From the NCBI GenBank assembly GCA_023415915.1, contig JAEZIZ010000141.1:1-16314 (forward strand): a stretch of 16,314 bases of DNA, read 5' to 3'. This document shows positions 1-6,198 of the stretch, piece after piece; within the stretch, counting starts at the first letter, position 1, and each line of letters begins with the position of its first letter. The position numbers and the translations under genes are program-made. Under the pieces are notes generated by a model that worked only from the letters and a program-made list of their open reading frames with translations, was not told the origin of the DNA and made no database searches. This DNA is from Bacillota bacterium (GTDB taxonomy: Bacteria > Bacillota > Clostridia > Christensenellales > SZUA-584).

Positions 1-17
1 CCTGTTAAAGTATGCAC

Positions 18-26
18 ATTATAACA
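18..26 (-). promoter_or_regulatory. Possible extended -10 promoter for a gene beyond the left edge
   Basis: On the minus strand this reads TGTTATAAT, a perfect -10 hexamer preceded by the TGn extended -10 motif. No good -35 hexamer lies 16 to 18 bases upstream, as is usual for extended -10 promoters. It sits about 60 bases after the stop of the oxidoreductase gene and points out of the window, so it may start the next gene. The call rests on this short motif only. Confidence 0.35.
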
Positions 27-88
27 CGGCGCATGATTTTTCGCATTACCGCAAAGTCGGTTAATTGCCGCCGCGTGCAAAGCCGCCG

Positions 89-1198
89 TTATGTGCGGAC
101 CGTTTCCGACTCGAATATCTCCACGCCTTTGCCCTTTAACGCCTGTATGAATTCATCCGGCTCTTCCAGCAGCCTGTCGGCGGAATACACCCCTCCGGGA
201 AGGCTGTCGAACCTGCCCGCGCAAAGCCACTTCGCGGCGAGATACGCAGGTATCGAAGTGATTTCCGCGATGTGCCCCACATATGTAAAGTATCTGTACA
301 GCCCGCCGTCGTCGTCTTTGCCGTACACGTCTATCCTTCCCACCGATTTGTCATAACCCTTGGACTGGAACCAGCCCTCAATCTTATGGAAGGCTTTGGC
401 GAGCTTTGCGCGCCTCTTGTGCGTTTTGAAAAGCCCCAGCGCGCTCATAACTTTGATCAGCTTAACTATGTAATTGGGCTTAACCCCGCCGTGCAGCGTC
501 ACTTCTTCCAAGCCCGGCAGGTTTCTCGGTATGGCCACCGACTCCGCATGTCCGGTATAATAAACCGCGGCTTTTCCTATCGGCGGCGGGAACTCGACTG
601 TCTTCTTCGCCTTGCCCGTCTTAACGCGCGTTTCCCTGCCGTTTATGTGCTGCAATGTCGTGCCGTTGAATATGTGGAACAGATGCGTAAGATTAGAAGG
701 CCCAGCGGCTTCGTTGGAGCCTGCGCACCAGTTTACGTTGATGCGGTAAGGGTTTTTAATTTCGTTGTAGCCTTTGCGCGCAAGTATCTGCGTTATGCCC
801 GGCGAGTTGCCGAACCCTGTAAGCACCTTTACGCCCGCGTTTTTCGCGTCCTCCTCCAGGCCTGTCACGTCAAGATAAGCGTCGTAGTCGTCGCAGATAG
901 AAACGTAATTAATACCCGCTTCTATCGCGCATGAGGCGAGCTTCTTCTCAAAGTAATAAAATGGCCCTACGTAACAAACCGCTACGTCGTGCCCTTTCAT
1001 CGCCTCAACGACCGCGTCGTGGTCGTTTGCGTCCAGCTTGCATGAAGAGAATTTACTTCCCATCTCTTCGGCTATTTTCCGCGCTTTCTCGCTGTTCAAG
1101 TCCGCAAGCTTAACGGCCGTTACGTCATCGTCTTCTTTCAGCATGCGAACAAGCGGTACAGCCATATCCGCGCATCCGCCCAATACCAACACATTCAT
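89..1198 (-). CDS. Saccharopine dehydrogenase-like NAD(P)-binding oxidoreductase, 369 aa
   Basis: The protein opens with a dinucleotide-binding Rossmann motif, VLVLGGCADMA (residues 3-13), followed by an acidic residue after the second strand (KLADLNSEKA). Stretches such as GPFYYFEKKLASCAIEAG and the later GFGNSPGITQILA fit the saccharopine dehydrogenase / carboxynorspermidine-synthase-like superfamily: an N-terminal Rossmann domain then an alpha/beta catalytic domain. Family members act on amino-acid-like or polyamine-like imines, but the substrate here cannot be read from sequence. The longer open frame begins at 1261. I chose ATG at 1198 because TAAGGAGG sits 9 bases upstream and the Rossmann strand starts at once. 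It appears to be a single-gene unit with its own candidate promoter and no obvious terminator after it. No link to the upstream repair pair is evident. Fold is confident, reaction unknown. Confidence 0.82.
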   Translation of the reverse strand: MNVLVLGGCADMAVPLVRMLKEDDDVTAVKLADLNSEKARKIAEEMGSKFSSCKLDANDHDAVVEAMKGHDVAVCYVGPFYYFEKKLASCAIEAGINYVSICDDYDAYLDVTGLEEDAKNAGVKVLTGFGNSPGITQILARKGYNEIKNPYRINVNWCAGSNEAAGPSNLTHLFHIFNGTTLQHINGRETRVKTGKAKKTVEFPPPIGKAAVYYTGHAESVAIPRNLPGLEEVTLHGGVKPNYIVKLIKVMSALGLFKTHKRRAKLAKAFHKIEGWFQSKGYDKSVGRIDVYGKDDDGGLYRYFTYVGHIAEITSIPAYLAAKWLCAGRFDSLPGGVYSADRLLEEPDEFIQALKGKGVEIFESETVRT

Positions 1199-1207
1199 AT
1201 CGACTTG

Positions 1208-1215
1208 CCTCCTTA
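1208..1215 (-). promoter_or_regulatory. Ribosome binding site that fixes the oxidoreductase start
   Basis: TAAGGAGG on the minus strand, 9 bases before ATG at 1198. It decides against the upstream in-frame start at 1261, which would add 21 residues not needed for the Rossmann fold. Confidence 0.8.
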
Positions 1216-1226
1216 TTGTTGGAATA

Positions 1227-1251
1227 ACAAAACGCCTCTTCGGCGTTTTGT
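1227..1251. repeat. Perfect 10-bp inverted repeat upstream of the oxidoreductase
   Basis: ACAAAACGCC and GGCGTTTTGT are exact reverse complements separated by 5 bases (TCTTC on the plus strand). The repeat lies between the candidate -10 hexamer and the ribosome binding site of the oxidoreductase gene. It could be an operator covering the transcription start, or a hairpin in the leader. Read on the minus strand it is followed by a T-rich stretch (TTTTGTTATT), so a weak attenuator is also possible. No trans-acting partner is identifiable. Confidence 0.55.
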
Positions 1252-1279
1252 ATATAACCACGTATATTTAAAGAAACAA
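1251..1279 (-). promoter_or_regulatory. Candidate sigma-A promoter of the oxidoreductase gene
   Basis: TTGTTT (1274-1279) and TATATA (1251-1256) on the minus strand are separated by 17 bases. The hexamers are imperfect (the -35 matches TTGACA at 3 of 6 positions) and the region is AT-rich, so a chance match is possible. Position and spacing suit a start around 1244, within the adjoining inverted repeat. The rest of the stretch up to 1445 holds nothing else I can name. Confidence 0.35.
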
Positions 1280-1445
1280 CATTTGATGCATGCGAAGGTG
1301 AAGCGATTGAATTGTATTCTGGCTTTATATTTCTGCAGGCAATGATGATTTGAAAATTAATAATACTATATTTTTCATATAAATTCAATGATGCGCACGG
1401 CGGCTAAAGTTTGTAATGATACCGACAGGCAATCAGCCTTAATAT

Positions 1446-1480
1446 AAGCCGGCTTCGCCTGCCCGGCGAAAATGCGGCTT
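1446..1480 (-). terminator. Nested hairpin at the end of the DUF4130 gene, possible terminator
   Basis: On the minus strand an outer stem AAGCCG/CGGCTT (1475-1480 with 1446-1451) encloses an inner stem TTCGCC/GGCGAA (1465-1470 with 1454-1459). The structure starts inside the TAA stop codon of the DUF4130 gene. The following bases (ATATT) are not a real T tract, so this may be a weak terminator or a 3' end stabiliser rather than a strong intrinsic terminator. Confidence 0.45.
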
Positions 1481-2345
1481 AAGTGAGCGCCTTAGGACCC
1501 GGCAACTTTTTTGCGCCGTGTGAGGACTTGGGCAGCGCGCGGGCTTTGAGCTCCTCGCGGGCAAACTCGGTCATGCAGTTCCAATACCGCTTGGGCATAT
1601 GGCTCATGCGGCAGCGCGGGTTATGCCGCTCCTTTATCTCTATCGTGTCGTAGAACAGCCGCCACAGCTCGCGGAACTTAAGCTCCTCCGCGTCCGGGCA
1701 CGGCTGCTCAAAAGCCTCGACATCGCAGATCGCCGTATTGCCGTTTTCGTGCAGTAGCGCCATGCCGTGCGTTTTATCGTAAATAAGGAAACGTTCGCCG
1801 GGGAACCGCTCGCAGAAATGTGGCGATATGAGCGGCAGCACTATGTTTTTAGGCTCTATCTGCGAAGTCAGCACGCCGTTCGTTTCGGAAAAGCGTATAA
1901 ACCCTGTATACAGATGAGCCTCATGCTTTAAGTGATTGACCGCCTTAAACAGCGTATTCACCGTTTCGTCGGTAAGCATATCCATTACGGACGGGCCGCG
2001 GCTAAACCCCAGCCGCAGGAATTTTAGCGTAAGCAGCTCCTTTTGCGGATGGCACGTCAGGAACGCGTTGCGCACAAATTCCGCCGCTTCGCTTCCCATC
2101 TTTTTGGGTATCGACGCTTTTACCCTATTTGCGCGCTCGGCGTCCGCAATGATAGTTTTAACCGGCAGCAGCATCGGAAGCTGCGCGCCTTCGGGCAGCA
2201 CGTCCATAGGCATCTCTTTGCTTTCATAGCTCTCGAAAACGCAGCACATCAGCCCGTCAAAACTGCCGTCATATTGGTATATAATCACCCCATCAGGCTT
2301 CGCCGCTTGATGAGAACTCGATATCAAAGTTCGCCGGTCAGGCAT
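1479..2345 (-). CDS. DUF4130 / TIGR03915-type probable DNA metabolism protein, 288 aa
   Basis: This protein is the usual partner of the radical-SAM protein encoded just upstream. Recognisable features are the early YQYDGSFDGL segment (about residues 22-31) and the C-terminal HMPKRYWNCMTEF block (about 249-261), both characteristic of the DUF4130 family. Family members occur beside, or fused to, family-4-type uracil-DNA glycosylases; this copy carries no glycosylase domain, only a short basic C-terminal tail. The biochemical role is unproven and DNA repair or modification is inferred from the partnership. ATG at 2345 was chosen because AGGAGGAG sits 8 bases upstream; it overlaps the end of the radical-SAM gene by 22 bases. 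An alternative GTG at 2288 would give an N terminus (VIIYQYDGSF) that matches the family better but has a poor ribosome binding site. The open frame runs up to 2459, which I consider overlap with the upstream gene. Confidence 0.82.
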   Translation of the reverse strand: MPDRRTLISSSHQAAKPDGVIIYQYDGSFDGLMCCVFESYESKEMPMDVLPEGAQLPMLLPVKTIIADAERANRVKASIPKKMGSEAAEFVRNAFLTCHPQKELLTLKFLRLGFSRGPSVMDMLTDETVNTLFKAVNHLKHEAHLYTGFIRFSETNGVLTSQIEPKNIVLPLISPHFCERFPGERFLIYDKTHGMALLHENGNTAICDVEAFEQPCPDAEELKFRELWRLFYDTIEIKERHNPRCRMSHMPKRYWNCMTEFAREELKARALPKSSHGAKKLPGPKALT

Positions 2346-3640
2346 TTGCGTAACTCCTCCTGCGCAAGCGCCGGATGCTCGAACAGCGAAAGCTGTCTTG
2401 GCATGCCTATAATATTCTGCTCCAGCCTGCCTCTCGCCTGCTCGGACAGCAGTGCGCAAAGCAGCGCGTCCTGAGCCGTGTCAAGGCCGTCGGGCCGCTT
2501 GCCCGAACACGTTATGAAATACTGCGCGCGCTTCAGCACTACGCCCAGCTTTTTAAGCCCCGTGAAATCAAGGCTGCCAGTACGGCGGGCGGTCATTATA
2601 CGCTGCGCGCTGCGCACGCCTATGCCCGGCACGCGCAGCAACATCCTGTATGACGCGCGGTTTACCTCAACGGGGAAATATTCGGGGTTGTGCAGCGCCC
2701 AGCTGCATTTCGGGTCGAGATACTGGTTTAAATTTTGATGCTGCTCGTCAAGCAGCTCGTTAGCGGAAAAGCCGTAAAATCTAAGCAGCCAGTCCGCCTG
2801 ATACAGCCGGTGTTCGCGCAGCAGCGGAGGCTTGGTATCCGGCGAGGGCAGCAGCGAGCTTTCCACCGTAGGTATGTAAGCTGAGAAAAACACGCGCTTT
2901 AACTTGTAGTTGTTATACAGCGCTTCGGTAAGGCTCAAAATCTTTAAATCGCTCTCGCCCGACGCGCCCACTATCATCTGCGTACTCTGCCCCGCCGGAG
3001 CGAACTTCGGAGTATCTTTATAGCGCACGAGCTCTTTTGAGCTCTGCGCTATGCGCTCGCTTATGAAGCGCATCGGCTTAAGTATCGACAGCTTGGTCTT
3101 TTGGGGCGCAAGCAGCTCAAGGCTCTCCTTAGAGGGCAGCTCTATGTTTACGCTAATGCGGTCGGCGAGCGTACCCAGCCGTGCGATCAGCGCTTTATCC
3201 GCGCCGGGTATGGACTTTGCGTGTATGTAACCGCAAAAGCGGTATTCCTCGCGCAGCAGCCGCAGCGTCTCTATCATGCGCTCAACAGTGTAGTCGGGGC
3301 TTTTAAGCACCGCGGAGCTTAAGAACAGCCCCTCTATGTAGTTGCGGCGGTAAAAGCCTATCGTGAGTTCCGCTAGCTCACGCGGCTCAAACGTAGCGCG
3401 CGGCGTATCGTTGGAGCGCTTGTTTACACAGTACGCGCAGTCGTAAGCGCAGGCGTTGGTCATAAGCACTTTAAGCAGCGATATGCACCGCCCGTCGCCC
3501 GCGAAGCTGTGGCATATGCCAAACGATGCGGCGCTGCCTATGCCGCCGGGCGTCGCCTTCTTATCCACGCCGCTCGACGTGCAGGCGACGTCGTACTTCG
3601 CCGCGTCTGTGAGAATACTCAATTTCCCGAACAGATCCAT
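2324..3640 (-). CDS. Radical-SAM protein, putative DNA modification/repair (TIGR03916 type), 438 aa
   Basis: The radical-SAM motif CAYDCAYC (Cys64, Cys68, Cys71) would bind the 4Fe-4S cluster that cleaves S-adenosylmethionine. Around residues 334-352 lies a helix-hairpin-helix with the PGIG turn (LLRVPGIGVRSAQRI), a non-specific DNA-binding element, which fits a role on nucleic acid. Length and layout match the rSAM family linked to uracil-DNA glycosylases and to DUF4130 partners. The substrate has not been established for the family as far as I know. ATG at 3640 is preceded by AAGGAG about 11 bases upstream. The gene overlaps the start of its DUF4130 partner, so the two are probably translated together. 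Its promoter carries a LexA-type operator, which predicts induction by DNA damage. Further cysteines lie at 43 and 52, ahead of the cluster motif. Confidence 0.88.
   Translation of the reverse strand: MDLFGKLSILTDAAKYDVACTSSGVDKKATPGGIGSAASFGICHSFAGDGRCISLLKVLMTNACAYDCAYCVNKRSNDTPRATFEPRELAELTIGFYRRNYIEGLFLSSAVLKSPDYTVERMIETLRLLREEYRFCGYIHAKSIPGADKALIARLGTLADRISVNIELPSKESLELLAPQKTKLSILKPMRFISERIAQSSKELVRYKDTPKFAPAGQSTQMIVGASGESDLKILSLTEALYNNYKLKRVFFSAYIPTVESSLLPSPDTKPPLLREHRLYQADWLLRFYGFSANELLDEQHQNLNQYLDPKCSWALHNPEYFPVEVNRASYRMLLRVPGIGVRSAQRIMTARRTGSLDFTGLKKLGVVLKRAQYFITCSGKRPDGLDTAQDALLCALLSEQARGRLEQNIIGMPRQLSLFEHPALAQEELRKCLTGEL
2354..2361 (-). promoter_or_regulatory. Ribosome binding site of the DUF4130 gene, inside the radical-SAM gene
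   Basis: AGGAGGAG on the minus strand, 8 bases before ATG at 2345. The same bases encode Glu-Glu in the last residues of the radical-SAM protein, so the match could be a by-product of that coding. Spacing and strength nevertheless favour real use. Confidence 0.6.
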
Positions 3641-3689
3641 CCGCTTTTTCGCTCCTTACACTCTTAAATGCCGCTATATGGATATATAA

Positions 3690-3718
3690 ATTATACACCC
3701 GAACAAACGTTCTGTAAA
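3690..3718 (-). promoter_or_regulatory. Sigma-A promoter of the radical-SAM/DUF4130 operon
   Basis: On the minus strand TTTACA (3713-3718, 5 of 6 to TTGACA) is followed after exactly 17 bases by a perfect TATAAT (3690-3695). Transcription would start near 3683, giving a short leader of about 40 bases before ATG at 3640. This is the clearest promoter in the window. Its spacer is filled by a LexA-type operator. Confidence 0.85.
3700..3713. promoter_or_regulatory. LexA (SOS box) operator
   Basis: The sequence CGAACAAACGTTCT holds the perfect palindromic core GAAC-N4-GTTC (3701-3712) and matches the Bacillus/Clostridium LexA (DinR) consensus CGAACRNRYGTTYC at all but the last base. It occupies the whole spacer between the -35 and -10 hexamers, the position expected for a repressor that blocks RNA polymerase. 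The inferred effect is SOS-dependent induction of the two genes below. No lexA gene is visible in this window. Confidence 0.85.
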
Positions 3719-3777
3719 CGGCTTTTCCCAAACCATCAGGTTTTATTATAAATGCACATATGGGTGAAAAAGTGTAC

Positions 3778-3809
3778 AAAAAAACCAGCCCCGGGCGTCC
3801 TAAGGCTGG
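3778..3809 (-). terminator. Intrinsic terminator of the chemoreceptor-like gene
   Basis: On the minus strand CCAGCC pairs with GGCTGG around a 13-base loop, followed directly by seven T residues. It lies about 50 bases after the stop codon of the chemoreceptor/sugar-sensor gene and separates it from the SOS-controlled repair operon. Confidence 0.87.
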
Positions 3810-3856
3810 ATGATTCGAAATTATTCTGAACACTTTATGCTCATAACCGTTAAAGG

Positions 3857-5758
3857 TTAAAACACCATGCTCTTGTATATGTTCATATTCTGCCGGTTGA
3901 CTTCGTACGTGCCCGTGTCTATGAACTTTTTAACCTGTTTGCCGGAGAAGCTTTTGTCTATGAAATCTATAGCCATGCTCCCCCACGAATACGCACGCTG
4001 TCCAATAGCGTAATGTATATGGCCCTCGCTCATCGCCTGTTGTATCTCCTTCGTGAAGTCTATCGTAATTACCTGTATGCCGCTGCGGTGTTTCTTGATA
4101 TACTCGGCTACGTAAAGGCCCCATTCGCAGTTTGTGAGGAATATGAACCGCGCGCCCGGCGCCGCGCTCAGTACGGATCCCACCGACCTCTCTATCTCGC
4201 TATCGTGGAGCTTGCTCTTTACCCCCACTTCGTGCACCTTAATATTCGTATTCCGTCCGAGTTCCTGTATAAACCCGTTCTTGCGGTTATCTATCGCGGA
4301 TATATACGTATCCGTCCATGTGTTGACGATTACTTCTCCCTGATTGCCCATTGCGCCGATAACCACCCTTGCCGCCGCCGCGCCCGCCGCCAGTCCTTCC
4401 GTCTGTATCAGCGATACGTAATCTATGTTGTCTATCTTCGAGTTTATGAAAACTATCTTTGTGCCCATGCTATTAAGGCGCTTGAGGCGCTGATATATAA
4501 GCTCGTCTTCTATCGGGCTTATCACAAGCCCGTCGTACCTTTCCTCTATTATACGATCGAGGAACGATGCCATCTCTCTTATTCCGCTTACCCCTCTCGT
4601 TTTGGGAGCGAAGAAATCGACGTCATAGTTGTACGTTTCCGCGGCCTTTACAGCTTCCTTTTTTGTCGGGTCCCAAAAGCCTATTTCCAAATCGAATATC
4701 ATCGCTATTTTTCTTCTTTGGACCTTTGCCTTGCGTACCTTAATGCCTTTGCTTTCATTGCCGAGCGAAGCTACGCCCGTGCTTAAATCCGCGTCCAGCT
4801 TGCCGAGCAGCGAAATGGAGTTGTTCTGGTTATATGTCAAACTGGATATCTCATGCGCGGTAGCGGACACTTCCCTCACCGACAAAAAGATATTGGAAAT
4901 TGATTCGGCGAGTATGTTTTCATCGTCCCTTATAGCAGCGATCGATTCGTTGAAGCTCTTCTGCTCATTTATATATGTGTTAATGAACTCGCTGTTTTTG
5001 GCGATTGCATTGCTTACTTCGTCGACGGTATCCCTTTGAGCGGCAAACGCGTCCTGTGATTTCAGCGCGACGCTTTCGAGAAGGCTTATCTCGTCGGTAA
5101 CGCTCTTTATTGTGTCGCTTATGCTGACGCTTGCTTCCTTGCTCTCATTAGACAAGCGCTGTATCTCGTCCGCGACTACTGCGAACCCCCTGCCTGCCGC
5201 TCCGGCGTGCACCGCCTCCACCTTGGCGTTGAGCCCCAAAAGGTTGGTTTCGCTTGATATCCTGTTTATAAGGTTAGTGATATCGCTTATTCTCTGCGTC
5301 TTGTTTATAAGGTTGTTTATGACTTCGTTTATATCGCGTATTGCTTCGTCGTTCTTGGCTTGGTTGGAAACAAGCTGCTTTACCGAGTCGCTTACGCTCT
5401 GGTTTGTCTTTTCCATGTCGTACGCCAGGGAAATGATATCCTGAGATTTGTCGTATATTGCATTTATTTTTTCCGTAAAATCCTCGACAAGCTTCTTTGA
5501 CTGCCCTATATCCATCATCTGCCTGTCCGCGCCCTTTTTCAGGAACACTGCGACCTGTTCCACCTGGCTTGATTCGGCGAGAAAATCCTGCACTACAGTA
5601 TTGAGCTGCTTTGAGATCCGCGATATGTTTTCGAAGTATGCGAAAAACTTTGTAAAATACTCCCGAAGCTGGTTGTATAAAGCCGCGCCTTCGCCGTCCG
5701 CAGCATCCTCCTGCATGTCCCAGTTTGCCAGTTTGTTTAAAATTTCTTCCGACGACAT
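3857..5758 (-). CDS. Soluble methyl-accepting chemotaxis signalling protein fused to a sugar-binding (LacI/periplasmic-binding-type) domain, 633 aa
   Basis: The N-terminal half (about residues 30-340) is a long coiled coil with a chemoreceptor hairpin tip. The stretch from ETNLLGLNAKVEAVHAG to AGRGFAVVADEIQRLS (about 170-203) is the conserved CheA/CheW-contacting turn. The C-terminal half (about 349-633) has a type-1 periplasmic-binding/LacI-like fold: KIAMIFD, then YDGLVISP, then VIVNTW and FIFLTNCEWG. There is no signal peptide and no hydrophobic span, so both halves should be cytoplasmic, unlike ordinary chemoreceptors or secreted binding proteins. The inferred role is to report an intracellular sugar or derivative to the chemotaxis kinase; the neighbouring xylose locus suggests a pentose, but the ligand is unproven. 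ATG at 5758 was chosen because AGAAGGGG sits 8 bases upstream; the GTG at 5767 overlaps that site. Loss of a membrane segment through sequencing error is unlikely because the frame is intact throughout. Confidence 0.85.
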   Translation of the reverse strand: MSSEEILNKLANWDMQEDAADGEGAALYNQLREYFTKFFAYFENISRISKQLNTVVQDFLAESSQVEQVAVFLKKGADRQMMDIGQSKKLVEDFTEKINAIYDKSQDIISLAYDMEKTNQSVSDSVKQLVSNQAKNDEAIRDINEVINNLINKTQRISDITNLINRISSETNLLGLNAKVEAVHAGAAGRGFAVVADEIQRLSNESKEASVSISDTIKSVTDEISLLESVALKSQDAFAAQRDTVDEVSNAIAKNSEFINTYINEQKSFNESIAAIRDDENILAESISNIFLSVREVSATAHEISSLTYNQNNSISLLGKLDADLSTGVASLGNESKGIKVRKAKVQRRKIAMIFDLEIGFWDPTKKEAVKAAETYNYDVDFFAPKTRGVSGIREMASFLDRIIEERYDGLVISPIEDELIYQRLKRLNSMGTKIVFINSKIDNIDYVSLIQTEGLAAGAAAARVVIGAMGNQGEVIVNTWTDTYISAIDNRKNGFIQELGRNTNIKVHEVGVKSKLHDSEIERSVGSVLSAAPGARFIFLTNCEWGLYVAEYIKKHRSGIQVITIDFTKEIQQAMSEGHIHYAIGQRAYSWGSMAIDFIDKSFSGKQVKKFIDTGTYEVNRQNMNIYKSMVF

Positions 5759-5766
5759 TTCAAACA

Positions 5767-5774
5767 CCCCTTCT
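5767..5774 (-). promoter_or_regulatory. Ribosome binding site that fixes the chemoreceptor-like start
   Basis: AGAAGGGG on the minus strand, 8 bases before ATG at 5758. It overlaps the in-frame GTG at 5767, which therefore cannot be the start. Confidence 0.7.
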
Positions 5775-6114
5775 AATATGGATAAATATAAAAACCGTTA
5801 AGAGCTATTAATAAAAGCTGAAGCAATTGCTTAACTCGATACAGTAACAATGCAAGTTCGTGCAAAGCTGGCTGACAAAGATGCAGTGCCCAAGAATTAG
5901 CTTTTTGGGTATATTAATTTAAGCTGCGTGTACATTAAAAGGTCTGCAAAAGCTGCCCTAAGGTTATGACAATATGATGTGAAAAAAGTCCGGCCAACAA
6001 AGGCAATATGGCAGCTTATTGTTGTATCCAGCGATAATGAAGTTCGCCCCAAAAGCGCATTTACCTTTGCAACCCCGGTTTTAGGATAGTGAAAAACTTG
6101 GCCGGGTTAAATTT

Positions 6115-6144
6115 GGGGGACAACCGCATTATCGTTAGTCCCCC
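6115..6144. repeat. Inverted repeat GGGGGAC/GTCCCCC downstream of xylA
   Basis: GGGGGAC (6115-6121) and GTCCCCC (6138-6144) are exact reverse complements with a 16-base loop, inside which AAC and GTT can pair further. No T tract follows on either strand. It adjoins the candidate -10 box, so it may be an operator at the transcription start, the 5' hairpin of a leader, or a 3' hairpin protecting the xylA message. Confidence 0.55.
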
Positions 6145-6172
6145 ATAATATAACCACATTTGTCAATGTTAA
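6145..6172 (-). promoter_or_regulatory. Candidate promoter for the chemoreceptor-like gene
   Basis: On the minus strand TTAACA (6167-6172, 5 of 6 to TTGACA) is followed after 16 bases by TATTAT (6145-6150, 5 of 6 to TATAAT). It lies just after xylA and points toward the chemoreceptor-like gene about 380 bases away. No sigma-28-type flagellar promoter was seen closer to that gene. Confidence 0.42.
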
Positions 6173-6198
6173 AACAATTATTTCCTGTAAATATTTAA

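Larger units (their letters stand above)
5775..6198. other. Noncoding stretch of over 420 bases with several inverted repeats
   Basis: No convincing reading frame lies here. It holds a candidate promoter near the xylA end, a hairpin with stems at 6115-6121 and 6138-6144, an imperfect repeat AACCCCGG (6071-6078) with CCGGGTT (6102-6108), a long-range pair AAGCTGCC (5950-5957) with GGCAGCTT (6010-6017), and a 12-bp palindrome AAGCAATTGCTT (5821-5832). If the candidate promoter is used, the chemoreceptor-like gene has a leader of about 380 bases, room for a structured regulatory RNA. I could not match it to a riboswitch family I know. No clear T-tailed terminator for xylA is present. Confidence 0.5.

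Noticed and set aside
27..88. Terminator after the oxidoreductase
   Set aside because: The GC-rich stretch contains repeated GGCGGC but no complementary arms and no T tract.
272..934. 220-aa open frame on the plus strand
   Set aside because: Antisense to the saccharopine-dehydrogenase-like gene, with no domain and no ribosome binding site.
1125..1388. 87-aa minus-strand frame upstream of the oxidoreductase
   Set aside because: It overlaps the true start and the hairpin/promoter region of the oxidoreductase in another frame, and shows no domain.
3713..3730. CcpA cre site (TGTAAACGG stretch)
   Set aside because: It matches the first half of the cre consensus only; the second half lacks the required CA end. 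I found no convincing cre site near the xylose genes.
3561..3833. 90-aa minus-strand frame between the chemoreceptor-like gene and the radical-SAM gene
   Set aside because: It runs through the terminator, the LexA box and the promoter and into the radical-SAM gene in another frame.
4013..4786. 257-aa open frame on the plus strand
   Set aside because: It is antisense to the conserved sugar-binding half of the chemoreceptor-like gene, has no ribosome binding site or recognisable domain, and is rich in Tyr/Arg/His as expected for a shadow frame.
5941..6120. Cyclic-di-GMP (GEMM) riboswitch upstream of the chemoreceptor-like gene
   Set aside because: A GCAAAGG stretch on the minus strand recalls part of the motif, but the flanking conserved stems and receptor loop are not there.
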